Source of the DNA: JAEYFP01 sp047602645
GTDB taxonomy: Bacteria > Bacillota > Clostridia > Lachnospirales > Lachnospiraceae
NCBI GenBank assembly: GCA_047602645.1
Contig: JASGGU010000001.1
Location: forward strand, 62,001 to 126,000
Reading direction: 5' to 3'
Length of the DNA stretch: 64,000 bases
Shown: positions 9,345 through 17,181 of the stretch, piece by piece
Position numbering within the stretch: position 1 is the stretch's first letter
Layout of the letters: each line of letters begins with the position of its first letter
Program-made: the position numbers and the translations under genes
Notes under the pieces: generated by a model
Told to the model about the DNA's origin: nothing
Database searches by the model: none
Seen by the model: the letters and a program-made list of their open reading frames with translations, nothing else

Positions 9345-12300
9345 AATTTACGAGGGAACAGCAGAAGGCCATTTCCTTAAGAAACAGAAATATCCTTGTG
9401 TCAGCTGCGGCTGGCTCCGGAAAGACCGCAGTGCTTGTCGAGCGGATTATTCAGAGAATTACGGACAAAAAACAGCCTTTGGATATCGACCGGCTGCTTG
9501 TGATGACATTTACAAAAGCTGCGGCAGATCAGATGAGGGAGCGTATTCTGCAGGCAATCGAAGAAAAACGAAGAGAAAATCCGTTTGACCGCCACTTGCA
9601 GAAGCAGTCCGCTCTCGTGCACAACGCGAGGATTACGACGATACATGGTTTTTGTCTGGATGTGATCCGCAATCATTTTCATGAAATCGACCTTGACCCC
9701 GATTTTCGTGTCGGGGATGAGGGAGAGTGCCGCCTGATAAAACAGGATGTGTTAGAGGCTGTGTTAGAGGCTGCCTATGAAGAAGGAGAATCGGAGTTTT
9801 TACTGATGACGGAAAGTCTCGCCGCGCAAAAAAGCGATGTTGCTCTTGAAGGGATGATACGAAAGCTGCATGATTTTTCCATGAGCTATCCAAAGCAGGA
9901 GGAATGGCTGCTGCATTGTCAGGAAATGTATCAAACTGTCGGAGAAAGCGGCTTTGAGGAGCTGTTTTGGGTCAGGGACTTAGTAAAGTCAGTTAAAATT
10001 CAGCTTGATGACCTGCTGGAAAGGTTGCGGGGACTGCTGGCAGCCGCCAATTTAAAGGATGGTCCTTATATGTACTGCGATGCGCTCAGGAACGACATTG
10101 CGACTGTGGAGGAGCTTTGTCGGGCGGATGACTTTAGAACGATGCAGGAGGGTTTTAGGACGCTTTCGTTTGGAGTACTCGGCAGAGAGAAAAAGGGCGG
10201 GAATTTTGTGGATCCCGAAAAAAAGGAAGCGGTGCAGGAGGGCAGAAACAAGGTCAAAAAGTTGCTGCAAAAGCTTACGGATGATTACTTTCAGGAAACA
10301 CCTGAGGAGGCGTCGGCACTGATGCGGGAGTGTGCGCCGAATGTCCTGGCGCTGACAAAGGTCACGCTTGCCTTTTCAAAAGCATATTCGGAGGCAAAGC
10401 GGGATAAGAAGCTCGTGGATTTCAATGATCTTGAGCATTTGTGTCTGGAAATTCTTGAAAAAGGGAAGGAAACGACCGCAAAAGAATACCGTGATTTTTT
10501 TGAGGAAATTTATGTGGATGAATATCAGGACAGCAACCTCGTGCAGGAGACACTGCTTCATAGGATCAGCAGAAAAAAGCCGCAGGCAAACAATTTATTT
10601 ATGGTTGGCGATGTCAAACAGAGCATTTACCGCTTCCGTCTTGCGAGACCCGCACTTTTTATGGAAAAATACGACACCTACACAGAAGAAGAGAGTGACC
10701 GGCAGAGGGTTGATCTGCATTATAATTTCCGCAGCCGGAAAGAAGTGCTTGAAGCGGTCAATGAAATTTTCAGCTATCTTATGAAGAAAGAGTATGGGAA
10801 TATTGCATACGATGATGCGGCGGCGCTTTATTACGGGGCGGACTATCCGGAGTCGGATGCGGGACAGAATCAGGCAGAGCTTTTGCTGCTTGCTTCCGAT
10901 GAGGAAATACCGGACAGAGAATTAGAGGCAAAAGCGATTGCCAAGCGTATCAATGAACTGATGCGTACGCAGCGTATCTGGGATAAAAAAGAACGGCGTT
11001 TGCGTCCGGCGAAGTATTCGGATATTGTGATCCTGCTTCGGACGAACAAGGGCTGGGATGAGACGTTTAAACATGTGATCGCTGCAGAAGGGATTCCGGT
11101 GCATGTGGCCTCCTCCACGGGATATTTTTCTGCGATGGAAATCAGGACAATACTCGAATTTTTGCGTGTGATCGACAATCCGCGGCAGGATATTCCTCTG
11201 GCTGCGTCCATGCGCTCTCCATTTGGTGATTTTACCGATGAAGAGCTGGCGCTTGTTCGCAGCAGAACCAAAGCAGGCAGTCTCTATGAGGCGCTGTGCG
11301 GCTTTGAGGGGGAGGAACAGGAAGATTTTGTTTTCCTGCAAAAAATAGAAGCTTTTTTGGAAAAGCTTAAGTATTACCGGGAAAAATCAGCTTATACGCC
11401 GGTCTATTATCTGCTGCTTGAAATGCTCGAAAGCGAATACGGCAGTCTGGTTTTGGCGATGTCGGGAGGAGAGCGCCGCAGGGCAAATTTGAATATGCTT
11501 TTGAAAAAGGCGGAGGATTATGGAAAGACGAGCTATAAAGGTCTGTTTCATTTTGTGCGCTATATTGAATTTTTGCAGAAATACGAAGTGGATTTCGGGG
11601 AAGCAAACCTCCTTGATGAAAATGACGATACGGTTCGGATTATGAGTATTCATAAGAGCAAGGGTCTGGAATTTCCGATCTGTTTTGTGGCGGGCATGAG
11701 CAAGCGCATCAATTATCAGGATGCACGCGCCGGTGTCGTGCTTGACGTCGATTATGGAATTGGCATGGACAGAATTGATACGAAGCTTCGGACAAGGCGC
11801 CCCACGCTGTTAAAGAGGGCGGCATCACAGAAGCTTGTGCAAGAAAGCCTTGCCGAGGAAATGCGGATTTTTTATGTGGCGCTGACGCGTGCCGAAGAAA
11901 AAATCATTATGACGGGCATTGTGAAGGAGCCGGAAAAAAAGCTTGAGGAGGAGCCCCTTTTAAGCAAGGCGGCTTCCTTTCTTGATTTTTTTGTCTATGC
12001 AAAACAAAAGGCGGGAGAACTGGCTTCCGTAAAGATTGATTGCGGCGGCGTGATGGAGCTGACTGAACAGGAGATCGGAGAGGCGATATCAAGGGAGGCA
12101 ATCAGAGAAGAACTGACGGGTCTTTTACGCACCGGCAGACAGACGGAGCCTACTCCGTTTCAAAGGGAGCTTTGTGAACGGCTTCAATTTACCTATCCTT
12201 ATGAAGAACGGCCGGATTCATTTGCGAAAGTGTCTGTCTCTGAGCTGAAAAAGCGCAGCATGATTCTGCGGGCATCGGAGGATCAGGAGCTTGCGGCGAA

Positions 12301-12946
12301 TGAGAAGCTGTTGTATGAGGAGCCGCCTGTCGTGCCCTACATTCCGAAATTTATTCAGGAGGACAGTTCCTTTGAGATCCCCCCTGCAATGCACGGCACG
12401 GCGTTTCACAGGATGCTGGAGCTGTGGGATTACAAAAGCCCTGCGGACGAAAAGAGCGTTCATGCCTATTTCGAAAGGGTACTGGCGGAAAAACGAATGG
12501 AACGGGAGTTATACGAAGCGGTAAGAGTGAAGGAGATTGCCGCATTTTTAGGGACAGACTTGGCGATTCGTATGGGACGAGCTTCCGTAAACAGCGGGCT
12601 TTATCGGGAGCAGCCCTTTGTCATAGGAATCGAAGAGAGGCTGATTGAGCCCATTGCAGACCGGGGAGAGGCTGTCCTTAAAGCACAGGTGTTTCCGTCC
12701 GGAACGGACACGGATGTGGATACATTTGTGCTCGTACAGGGAATCATTGATGCCTGTTTCATTGAGGACGAAGCGCTTGTCATCGTGGATTATAAAACGG
12801 ACAAGCTGAAGACACCGGAAGCACTGTCAGATCGCTATCGTGCACAGCTCAATTATTATGCATATGCACTCGCAAGACTGACCGGACTTCCGGTAAAGGA
12901 AAAAGTGATTTACTCCTCGTATTTGAATAAGGTAATTCAGATCTGA
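9341..12946 (+). CDS. addA: ATP-dependent helicase/nuclease subunit A
   Basis: AddA is the UvrD-like 3'-5' helicase and nuclease subunit of AddAB. The 1201 residues show Walker A AAAGSGKT (22-29), the helicase motifs FTKAAADQM, DEYQDSN (Walker B/motif II), GDVKQSIYRFR and SIHKSKGLEFP, the late motif VALTRAEEK, and the RecB-type nuclease motif IVDYKTDK near Asp1150-Lys1152 at the C terminus. It overlaps addB by four bases and has GGGAG-type ribosome binding sequence inside the addB end, so the pair is translated together. The next gene is convergent and the two share a terminator hairpin. Confidence 0.96.
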   Translation: MKFTREQQKAISLRNRNILVSAAAGSGKTAVLVERIIQRITDKKQPLDIDRLLVMTFTKAAADQMRERILQAIEEKRRENPFDRHLQKQSALVHNARITTIHGFCLDVIRNHFHEIDLDPDFRVGDEGECRLIKQDVLEAVLEAAYEEGESEFLLMTESLAAQKSDVALEGMIRKLHDFSMSYPKQEEWLLHCQEMYQTVGESGFEELFWVRDLVKSVKIQLDDLLERLRGLLAAANLKDGPYMYCDALRNDIATVEELCRADDFRTMQEGFRTLSFGVLGREKKGGNFVDPEKKEAVQEGRNKVKKLLQKLTDDYFQETPEEASALMRECAPNVLALTKVTLAFSKAYSEAKRDKKLVDFNDLEHLCLEILEKGKETTAKEYRDFFEEIYVDEYQDSNLVQETLLHRISRKKPQANNLFMVGDVKQSIYRFRLARPALFMEKYDTYTEEESDRQRVDLHYNFRSRKEVLEAVNEIFSYLMKKEYGNIAYDDAAALYYGADYPESDAGQNQAELLLLASDEEIPDRELEAKAIAKRINELMRTQRIWDKKERRLRPAKYSDIVILLRTNKGWDETFKHVIAAEGIPVHVASSTGYFSAMEIRTILEFLRVIDNPRQDIPLAASMRSPFGDFTDEELALVRSRTKAGSLYEALCGFEGEEQEDFVFLQKIEAFLEKLKYYREKSAYTPVYYLLLEMLESEYGSLVLAMSGGERRRANLNMLLKKAEDYGKTSYKGLFHFVRYIEFLQKYEVDFGEANLLDENDDTVRIMSIHKSKGLEFPICFVAGMSKRINYQDARAGVVLDVDYGIGMDRIDTKLRTRRPTLLKRAASQKLVQESLAEEMRIFYVALTRAEEKIIMTGIVKEPEKKLEEEPLLSKAASFLDFFVYAKQKAGELASVKIDCGGVMELTEQEIGEAISREAIREELTGLLRTGRQTEPTPFQRELCERLQFTYPYEERPDSFAKVSVSELKKRSMILRASEDQELAANEKLLYEEPPVVPYIPKFIQEDSSFEIPPAMHGTAFHRMLELWDYKSPADEKSVHAYFERVLAEKRMERELYEAVRVKEIAAFLGTDLAIRMGRASVNSGLYREQPFVIGIEERLIEPIADRGEAVLKAQVFPSGTDTDVDTFVLVQGIIDACFIEDEALVIVDYKTDKLKTPEALSDRYRAQLNYYAYALARLTGLPVKEKVIYSSYLNKVIQI

Positions 12947-12949
12947 AAA

Positions 12950-12997
12950 AATACCCTGAACGTAAAATGTATGGAAAAGACGAACGTTCAGGGTATT
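12950..12997. terminator. Bidirectional terminator between addA and thiT
   Basis: AATACCCTGAACGT (12950-12963) pairs perfectly with ACGTTCAGGGTATT (12984-12997), a 14-bp stem with a 20-base loop. Five A on the addA side give a U run for minus-strand (thiT) transcripts; on the plus strand the tail is only TCTAAATT, so termination should be better for thiT. Confidence 0.8.
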
Positions 12998-13002
12998 CTA
13001 AA

Positions 13003-13680
13003 TTATAAATGCTGAGATTCAACTGCCATATTCCTTACACGCTGCAGCTGTGCCCGTACGGTCGGTACCAGAAGGATCAAAATGGTGACGGCTCCTTCCG
13101 CAAAGATGTAAATGGCGTTATAGACTGTGGAGTAGGCGACGGGATTCCAACCCTCCCATGCATATTCTCCGAAGAATAGTACGCCGGAAATTGTGGTGAA
13201 CACGAAACGGCCAGTGATACCTGCGAGATAACCCACGATCATGCCCCACTTCTTTTGACTAAAAAATCCGCTGATGCCAAGCGCGCCGAACGCAAGCACA
13301 TAATCGATCAGAATCTGCATCGGAAAATAGATTTTCGGCTCGATAATAAGCTGCAGAATGCCAAAGGCCACCGCACTTAAAATACCGATCTTAGCGCCGT
13401 ACAGATAGCCGATAAAGCAGATAAAAAACATACTGAGCAGCGTAATGGAACCACCGGTCGGGAACGAAAATACCTTAATAAACGAGGTGACAGTGGCAAG
13501 TGCGATGGACATGCTGCAAAATGCGAGCTGTCTGGTACTTAACTGCTTTTTTTTGCTGACGCCGGTGAGCAGTGATGCAATGAGAAGCAGCAGGATGATG
13601 GCAATGATAAAAAGAGCATATCCTGCGGGTGACAATGTGTAGCGTTCTTCCTCCGCCACCCATTTGAGTAAAATAGACAT
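13003..13680 (-). CDS. thiT: ECF transporter thiamine-binding S component, ThiT-like
   Basis: ThiT is the membrane substrate-binding component that captures thiamine and works with a shared ECF energizing module (EcfA, EcfA', EcfT) encoded elsewhere. The start chosen is the ATG at 13680-13678 behind AGGAGG (13688-13693); longer in-frame starts lack a site and run into the leader. The 225 residues are very hydrophobic with about six membrane segments. The stretch IYFPMQILIDYVLAFGALG resembles the conserved thiamine-pocket region of the ThiT/YuaJ family. The TPP riboswitch just upstream strongly supports thiamine as substrate, and repression when TPP is abundant. Confidence 0.92.
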   Translation of the reverse strand: MSILLKWVAEEERYTLSPAGYALFIIAIILLLLIASLLTGVSKKKQLSTRQLAFCSMSIALATVTSFIKVFSFPTGGSITLLSMFFICFIGYLYGAKIGILSAVAFGILQLIIEPKIYFPMQILIDYVLAFGALGISGFFSQKKWGMIVGYLAGITGRFVFTTISGVLFFGEYAWEGWNPVAYSTVYNAIYIFAEGAVTILILLVPTVRAQLQRVRNMAVESQHL

Positions 13681-13687
13681 AAAAAAT

Positions 13688-13712
13688 CCTCCTTTAAAAT
13701 AGTGTAAGGAGG
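13688..13712 (-). promoter_or_regulatory. Hairpin that can hide the thiT ribosome binding site
   Basis: On the minus strand CCTCCTT (13712-13706) is a perfect complement of AAGGAGG (13694-13688), which contains the thiT Shine-Dalgarno sequence. The 7-bp stem has an 11-base loop. It would block ribosome access and fits a translational output for the riboswitch upstream. Confidence 0.6.
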
Positions 13713-13736
13713 GGACTACTTTCTTATGCAAGTAAA

Positions 13737-13869
13737 GGAATCGATTAATCCGATTCCGATGCTTCCTTCCGCCGGTATTATCCGGTTCAAGTAGTGAGGG
13801 TTAGAGCGTATGCTCAATCTCAGGGCAGCAATGCGGCTGATAGTGCCGGCGGCTGCGACCTCCCCTAGC
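13737..13869 (-). promoter_or_regulatory. TPP (THI-box) riboswitch with downstream hairpin
   Basis: Read on the minus strand, this leader has the hallmarks of the thiamine-pyrophosphate aptamer in order: a G-rich 5' strand (AGGGGAGG near 13866), CTGAGA (13822-13817), ACCC, then CTTGAACC, GGATAATACCGGCG and the closing GGAAGGAAGC (about 13769-13760). Directly after it GGAATCG and CGATTCC (13757-13737) can form a 7-bp hairpin followed by TTTACTT, a possible weak terminator. TPP binding is expected to reduce thiT expression. The aptamer call rests on recognised conserved elements, not on a covariance search. Confidence 0.93.
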
Positions 13870-13879
13870 TTCAATTTTT

Positions 13880-13908
13880 ACTATAATTCGTACAGGAGAG
13901 AATGTCAA
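13880..13908 (-). promoter_or_regulatory. Promoter of the thiT leader
   Basis: On the minus strand a consensus TTGACA (13908-13903) is followed by a 17-base spacer and TATAGT (13885-13880). Transcription would begin near 13873, a few bases before the TPP aptamer. Confidence 0.85.
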
Positions 13909-14005
13909 GATGCAAATAGTCGAGGAAAAAATAGGGACTACACAAAATCTATTTTTATGCTATACTTAAACAGTAATTATGCGCAGTACGAAGGGACTTG
14001 TTTAT

Positions 14006-15028
14006 ATGGATTATAACAGAAAAAAAAGAAGAAAAGCGAAATCAGTTCAGGATATGGTCGGTCTCGGGATGATGGACAGGCCGGTTAGAAAAAGCAACTA
14101 TCAGGGACCATATAAAAGGACAAGCAGCGTCGAGGGACCCACGGGTAATGGACGGGGTTCCCGCTTTGCCTATACTCCGCCGGGCCGCCCGGGCGGTTTT
14201 CAGGAATATGCATGGATTATCTATACGGTTGCTTTGATTATTTGTATTATTGCGACATTTGTGATTTATTCCTCCAAAACGAAGAAATCAAGCTATACGT
14301 ACCCGCTGGATGTGGTGACGATGTCAGGCGTGCTCAATACGATTTATGAAGAGCAGGCCGCTGTCAGTACCTCGGGCAGCAGCGAAACAGCAGATTTATC
14401 CGATGATACGGGTACCCAGACCGACAGTTTGCAGGCTGATGGGACGCAGACCGACGGTATTCAGGCGAGTGATGCGGCAGAGGGATCAGGGGCGGCAGTG
14501 TCATCAGGGGCAGTCATGACTCTGGACAGCGGTCAGGAAATGGCTGGTTATACACAGGCCACCTCGCATACGGAGCTGCTTTCCCAGCTGGAAGGTGCAC
14601 TTGCGGCAGGGGATTCGGTCTTTGTCGGAAGCAAGCTTGCCTATAAAGATGAGGCGAGCGGTGCACTTACAGGATATCCGCAGTCGGTAGTGGAGCATTT
14701 CACGACCTATATGGCAGCGAATGCCGATAAGCGGACTTCGTTTATGCAGGATATTCAGGATGAGACGAAATATTCGGGGCAAAGCGGGACAGCTTATCTG
14801 GTTGTGATTCCCTTGATGAGATTTACAGTTAATATCACTTATGATAATACGACACTTTCCATTTCCGGCTTTGCGGATCAAGTAGTAAGCGCGGGACAGT
14901 CCGCAACAATCAGCCCTTTGCTCCCATGCAACTATACGGTTACGGTGGCAAATGAAACGTGGTCGGCTCCGGTCAGCTCGGATGTGGAAGCGGATATCAA
15001 TGAGGGGAATCTGGTTCTTAATATATAG
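14006..15028 (+). CDS. Membrane-anchored surface protein of unknown function
   Basis: I do not recognise a specific family. The start is taken as ATG 14006 behind AAGGGA; the ATG at 13979 lacks a ribosome site. The 340 residues have a basic cytoplasmic N terminus (DYNRKKRRKAK), one membrane helix around residues 75-95 (WIIYTVALIICIIATFVIY), a low-complexity Ser/Thr/Asp/Gln linker with a near-repeat (TQTDSLQADG then TQTDGIQASD), and an extracytoplasmic C-terminal part of about 170 residues whose end looks like a beta-rich PEGA/TcaA-type fold, a tentative resemblance. A TATACT -10 precedes it. It lies before a GT2 and an acyltransferase, so a cell-envelope role is an inference. Confidence 0.75.
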   Translation: MDYNRKKRRKAKSVQDMVGLGMMDRPVRKSNYQGPYKRTSSVEGPTGNGRGSRFAYTPPGRPGGFQEYAWIIYTVALIICIIATFVIYSSKTKKSSYTYPLDVVTMSGVLNTIYEEQAAVSTSGSSETADLSDDTGTQTDSLQADGTQTDGIQASDAAEGSGAAVSSGAVMTLDSGQEMAGYTQATSHTELLSQLEGALAAGDSVFVGSKLAYKDEASGALTGYPQSVVEHFTTYMAANADKRTSFMQDIQDETKYSGQSGTAYLVVIPLMRFTVNITYDNTTLSISGFADQVVSAGQSATISPLLPCNYTVTVANETWSAPVSSDVEADINEGNLVLNI

Positions 15029-15085
15029 GCACTGATTTGTTTTTCACATGCTTTCGAAATAAAAGTTTGAAAGGAAATAGAACAG

Positions 15086-15820
15086 ATGAAATTGGATATC
15101 GACACGCTGAAGCTGTCGGTCGTTGTACCCTGTTACAATGAAAAGGATACGATAGAGGACGTGATAGCGGCTATTCGCGGCTGCGGAATTAAAAATCTGG
15201 AGATCATCATCGTGGAGGACTGCTCTACGGACGGAACACGCGAGCTGCTTAAGGAAAGGGTTGCGGCAACGGTGGAAAAGGTGCTGTATCACAAGAGCAA
15301 CAGCGGTAAGGGCGCGGCACTGCGGCATGGCTTTGCGGCGGCGACCGGAGATCTGGTCGTCATACAGGATGCGGATATGGAATATGATCCGAAGGATTAT
15401 CTGCGTCTGGTCGAGCCGTTTGTGAGCGGACGCGCTGATGCGGAGGTAGTCTATGGTTCGCGGTATGCCAGAGGAGAGCGCTATATGATCAAGCGCTTTT
15501 ATCACAGTGCAGGGAACAAATTCCTGACACTCTTTTCGAATTTATGTTCCGATATGGCTTTGACCGATATGGAAACCTGTTATAAAATGTTCAGGCGGGA
15601 AATCATTCAGGCCATTCCGATCAGAGAGGCACGTTTCGGTTTTGAGCCGGAGGTGACGGCAAAGGTTGCTAAAATGCGCTGCAAGGTCTATGAGGTGCCG
15701 ATTTCCTACTATCCAAGGAGCTACAACGAGGGAAAGAAAATCGGCGTGAAGGATGGTTTTCGAGCGATTTATTGTATATTAAAATATAATTTATTTGATC
15801 CGTCATTTCATGGGAAATAG
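15086..15820 (+). CDS. GT2 glycosyltransferase, dolichol-phosphate mannose synthase-like
   Basis: This 244-residue GT-A enzyme probably moves a sugar from a nucleotide donor onto a polyprenyl phosphate or a related acceptor at the cytoplasmic face. It shows the DPM1-type pattern: VVVPCYNEKDTIEDV at the N terminus, EDCSTDGT, the GKGAALRHGF loop, the metal-binding DAD in VIQDADMEYDP, and a MetCYK region (ETCYKMFRRE) before the C terminus. It has no C-terminal membrane helices, unlike GtrB. GAAAGGA precedes ATG 15086. A polyprenyl-phosphate sugar made here would need a membrane GT-C partner; none is adjacent. Confidence 0.88.
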   Translation: MKLDIDTLKLSVVVPCYNEKDTIEDVIAAIRGCGIKNLEIIIVEDCSTDGTRELLKERVAATVEKVLYHKSNSGKGAALRHGFAAATGDLVVIQDADMEYDPKDYLRLVEPFVSGRADAEVVYGSRYARGERYMIKRFYHSAGNKFLTLFSNLCSDMALTDMETCYKMFRREIIQAIPIREARFGFEPEVTAKVAKMRCKVYEVPISYYPRSYNEGKKIGVKDGFRAIYCILKYNLFDPSFHGK

Positions 15821-15855
15821 CAATCAAACTTGAGGGACCGTTTAGGGAGCAGGAA

Positions 15856-16887
15856 ATGCAGAGGAAAGAAAAGCTCTACTATTTGGATAATGCAAGGGGA
15901 ATTGCTATTTGTTTTGTGATTTTGGGCCATGTGGATGGCGGTGATCATCCGTTGAATATATGGATATCGACATTTCTTTTGCCGTTATTCTTTGTTATTT
16001 CGGGCGTGCTGATGAGGTATTGTGATTCATGGAAATCAGAAAAGACAAGTACAGTGATATGGAATAGAACAAAGAGATTGCTGATTCCTTATTTTGAATA
16101 CAGCGGAATCTTCATTGTTTACGGCCTGTTTATGCGTATTGTATTTAGAGAGGGCAGCTTCTCCGATGTTTTTGAAACAATAAAAACTACAGTTTTCTTA
16201 CAGGGTGCCGGCGCACTCTGGTTTTTGCCGACATTACTATTTGCCGAAATAGTTGTGATCCTGCTTGCCAAGCAGGAAAAGAAGTTGAAACTGCGGTTTG
16301 CCGTGATGGTAATGATTTCATTTGCCGGCTTGTATTTCTTAAAAGATAATGAAGCTGATTATTATGATTGGTGGTATTATACAGGCATCAAAATTGTGAA
16401 AACTATGATATCCGCAGTTTTTATCCTGATTGGTTATAGTTATTATCAGCATAAAGAGTTTATTTTTCGGAAATTGGGAAAATCAAAAGTTTGGTTGTCA
16501 GCTGCGGTGCTGATTGTCAATATGTTTCTTGCACAATTGAGTCCTCATTGGATAGATTTGAATTTTTGCGATATCAGTTACCTAAGCCTGTATTATTTTT
16601 TGGCGACCGGAAGCACGGTTTCTCTGTTGATTTTGCTGGAGGTGACAAAACTGCGTTCCATCCCTCTTGAATTTTTAGGAAAGGGCTCTTTAATTATTAT
16701 GGGAACTCATAGTACCCTGCCGATTTTAGAGACGATACAGGATTGGTATCTGAAACTTCCGTTTCCAAAGCTCAGATATCTGGATGATATTATCATAACG
16801 TCTCTGATCATCGGAATAGAGACGATCATAATTCTGGTTGTAAATTATTCTAAAAGACATTATATACAGACCGATAAAAGGAAATGA
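15856..16887 (+). CDS. Acyltransferase-3 family membrane protein
   Basis: Members of this family O-acylate or acetylate surface polysaccharides and lipids using a membrane-embedded active site. The 343 residues form about ten hydrophobic segments. The N-terminal signature is present: YLDNARGIAICFVILGHVDGG, with the conserved His near residue 24, followed by FLLPLFFVISGVL. It starts at ATG 15856 with GGGAGCAGG upstream, 35 bases after the GT2 gene, so the two are probably co-transcribed. The substrate cannot be told from sequence. No terminator was noted directly after it. Confidence 0.88.
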   Translation: MQRKEKLYYLDNARGIAICFVILGHVDGGDHPLNIWISTFLLPLFFVISGVLMRYCDSWKSEKTSTVIWNRTKRLLIPYFEYSGIFIVYGLFMRIVFREGSFSDVFETIKTTVFLQGAGALWFLPTLLFAEIVVILLAKQEKKLKLRFAVMVMISFAGLYFLKDNEADYYDWWYYTGIKIVKTMISAVFILIGYSYYQHKEFIFRKLGKSKVWLSAAVLIVNMFLAQLSPHWIDLNFCDISYLSLYYFLATGSTVSLLILLEVTKLRSIPLEFLGKGSLIIMGTHSTLPILETIQDWYLKLPFPKLRYLDDIIITSLIIGIETIIILVVNYSKRHYIQTDKRK

Positions 16888-17039
16888 TGCGGCATGCCGT
16901 ATCAGATCAATCACACTTCAGCCCCCTCCTAAAAAATAGATAAATTTAAAGAAAAAACTAAGTTGTGCCACAATTAATGTTATTTTTTAATATTGTCAAA
17001 TTTTCAGACAATTCAAAGAAGGAAATTTAAGAAAACCTA

Positions 17040-17068
17040 TTTACAAGTTCAAAAAAATATTGTAGTAT
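17040..17068 (+). promoter_or_regulatory. Promoter of gltBD
   Basis: TTTACA (17040-17045), a 17-base spacer and TAGTAT (17063-17068) form a good sigma-A type promoter. Transcription would begin near 17075, some 107 bases before gltB. The roughly 150 bases upstream, 16888-17039, are AT-rich and otherwise show nothing I can name. Confidence 0.7.
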
Positions 17069-17088
17069 CTTAGCAACGAGTAGCCAAA

Positions 17089-17149
17089 GAGGGTGAACGA
17101 AAGGGCAGAATTTAAATTCTGGTCTCTCGTTTGCTCTCTTTCATTTTTT
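17089..17149 (+). terminator. Leader terminator/attenuator upstream of gltB
   Basis: Bases 17089-17113 pair with 17114-17138 to form a long imperfect hairpin of about 25 positions, mostly paired with a few G-U and two or three mismatches, directly followed by TTTCATTTTTT (17139-17149). It lies between the predicted start and the gltB ribosome site, so it should stop most transcripts unless antitermination occurs. The 8 bases GCAACGAG at 17073-17080 nearly complement part of the 3' arm (CTCGTTTGC), which could offer a weak alternative pairing. Confidence 0.7.
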
Positions 17150-17181
17150 AATAGGGAAATTATTATAAGGAGGAATTCCAA

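Noticed and set aside
13810..14016. 68-codon open frame covering the TPP aptamer
   Set aside because: It runs antisense through the riboswitch and promoter of thiT; no ribosome site and no family features.
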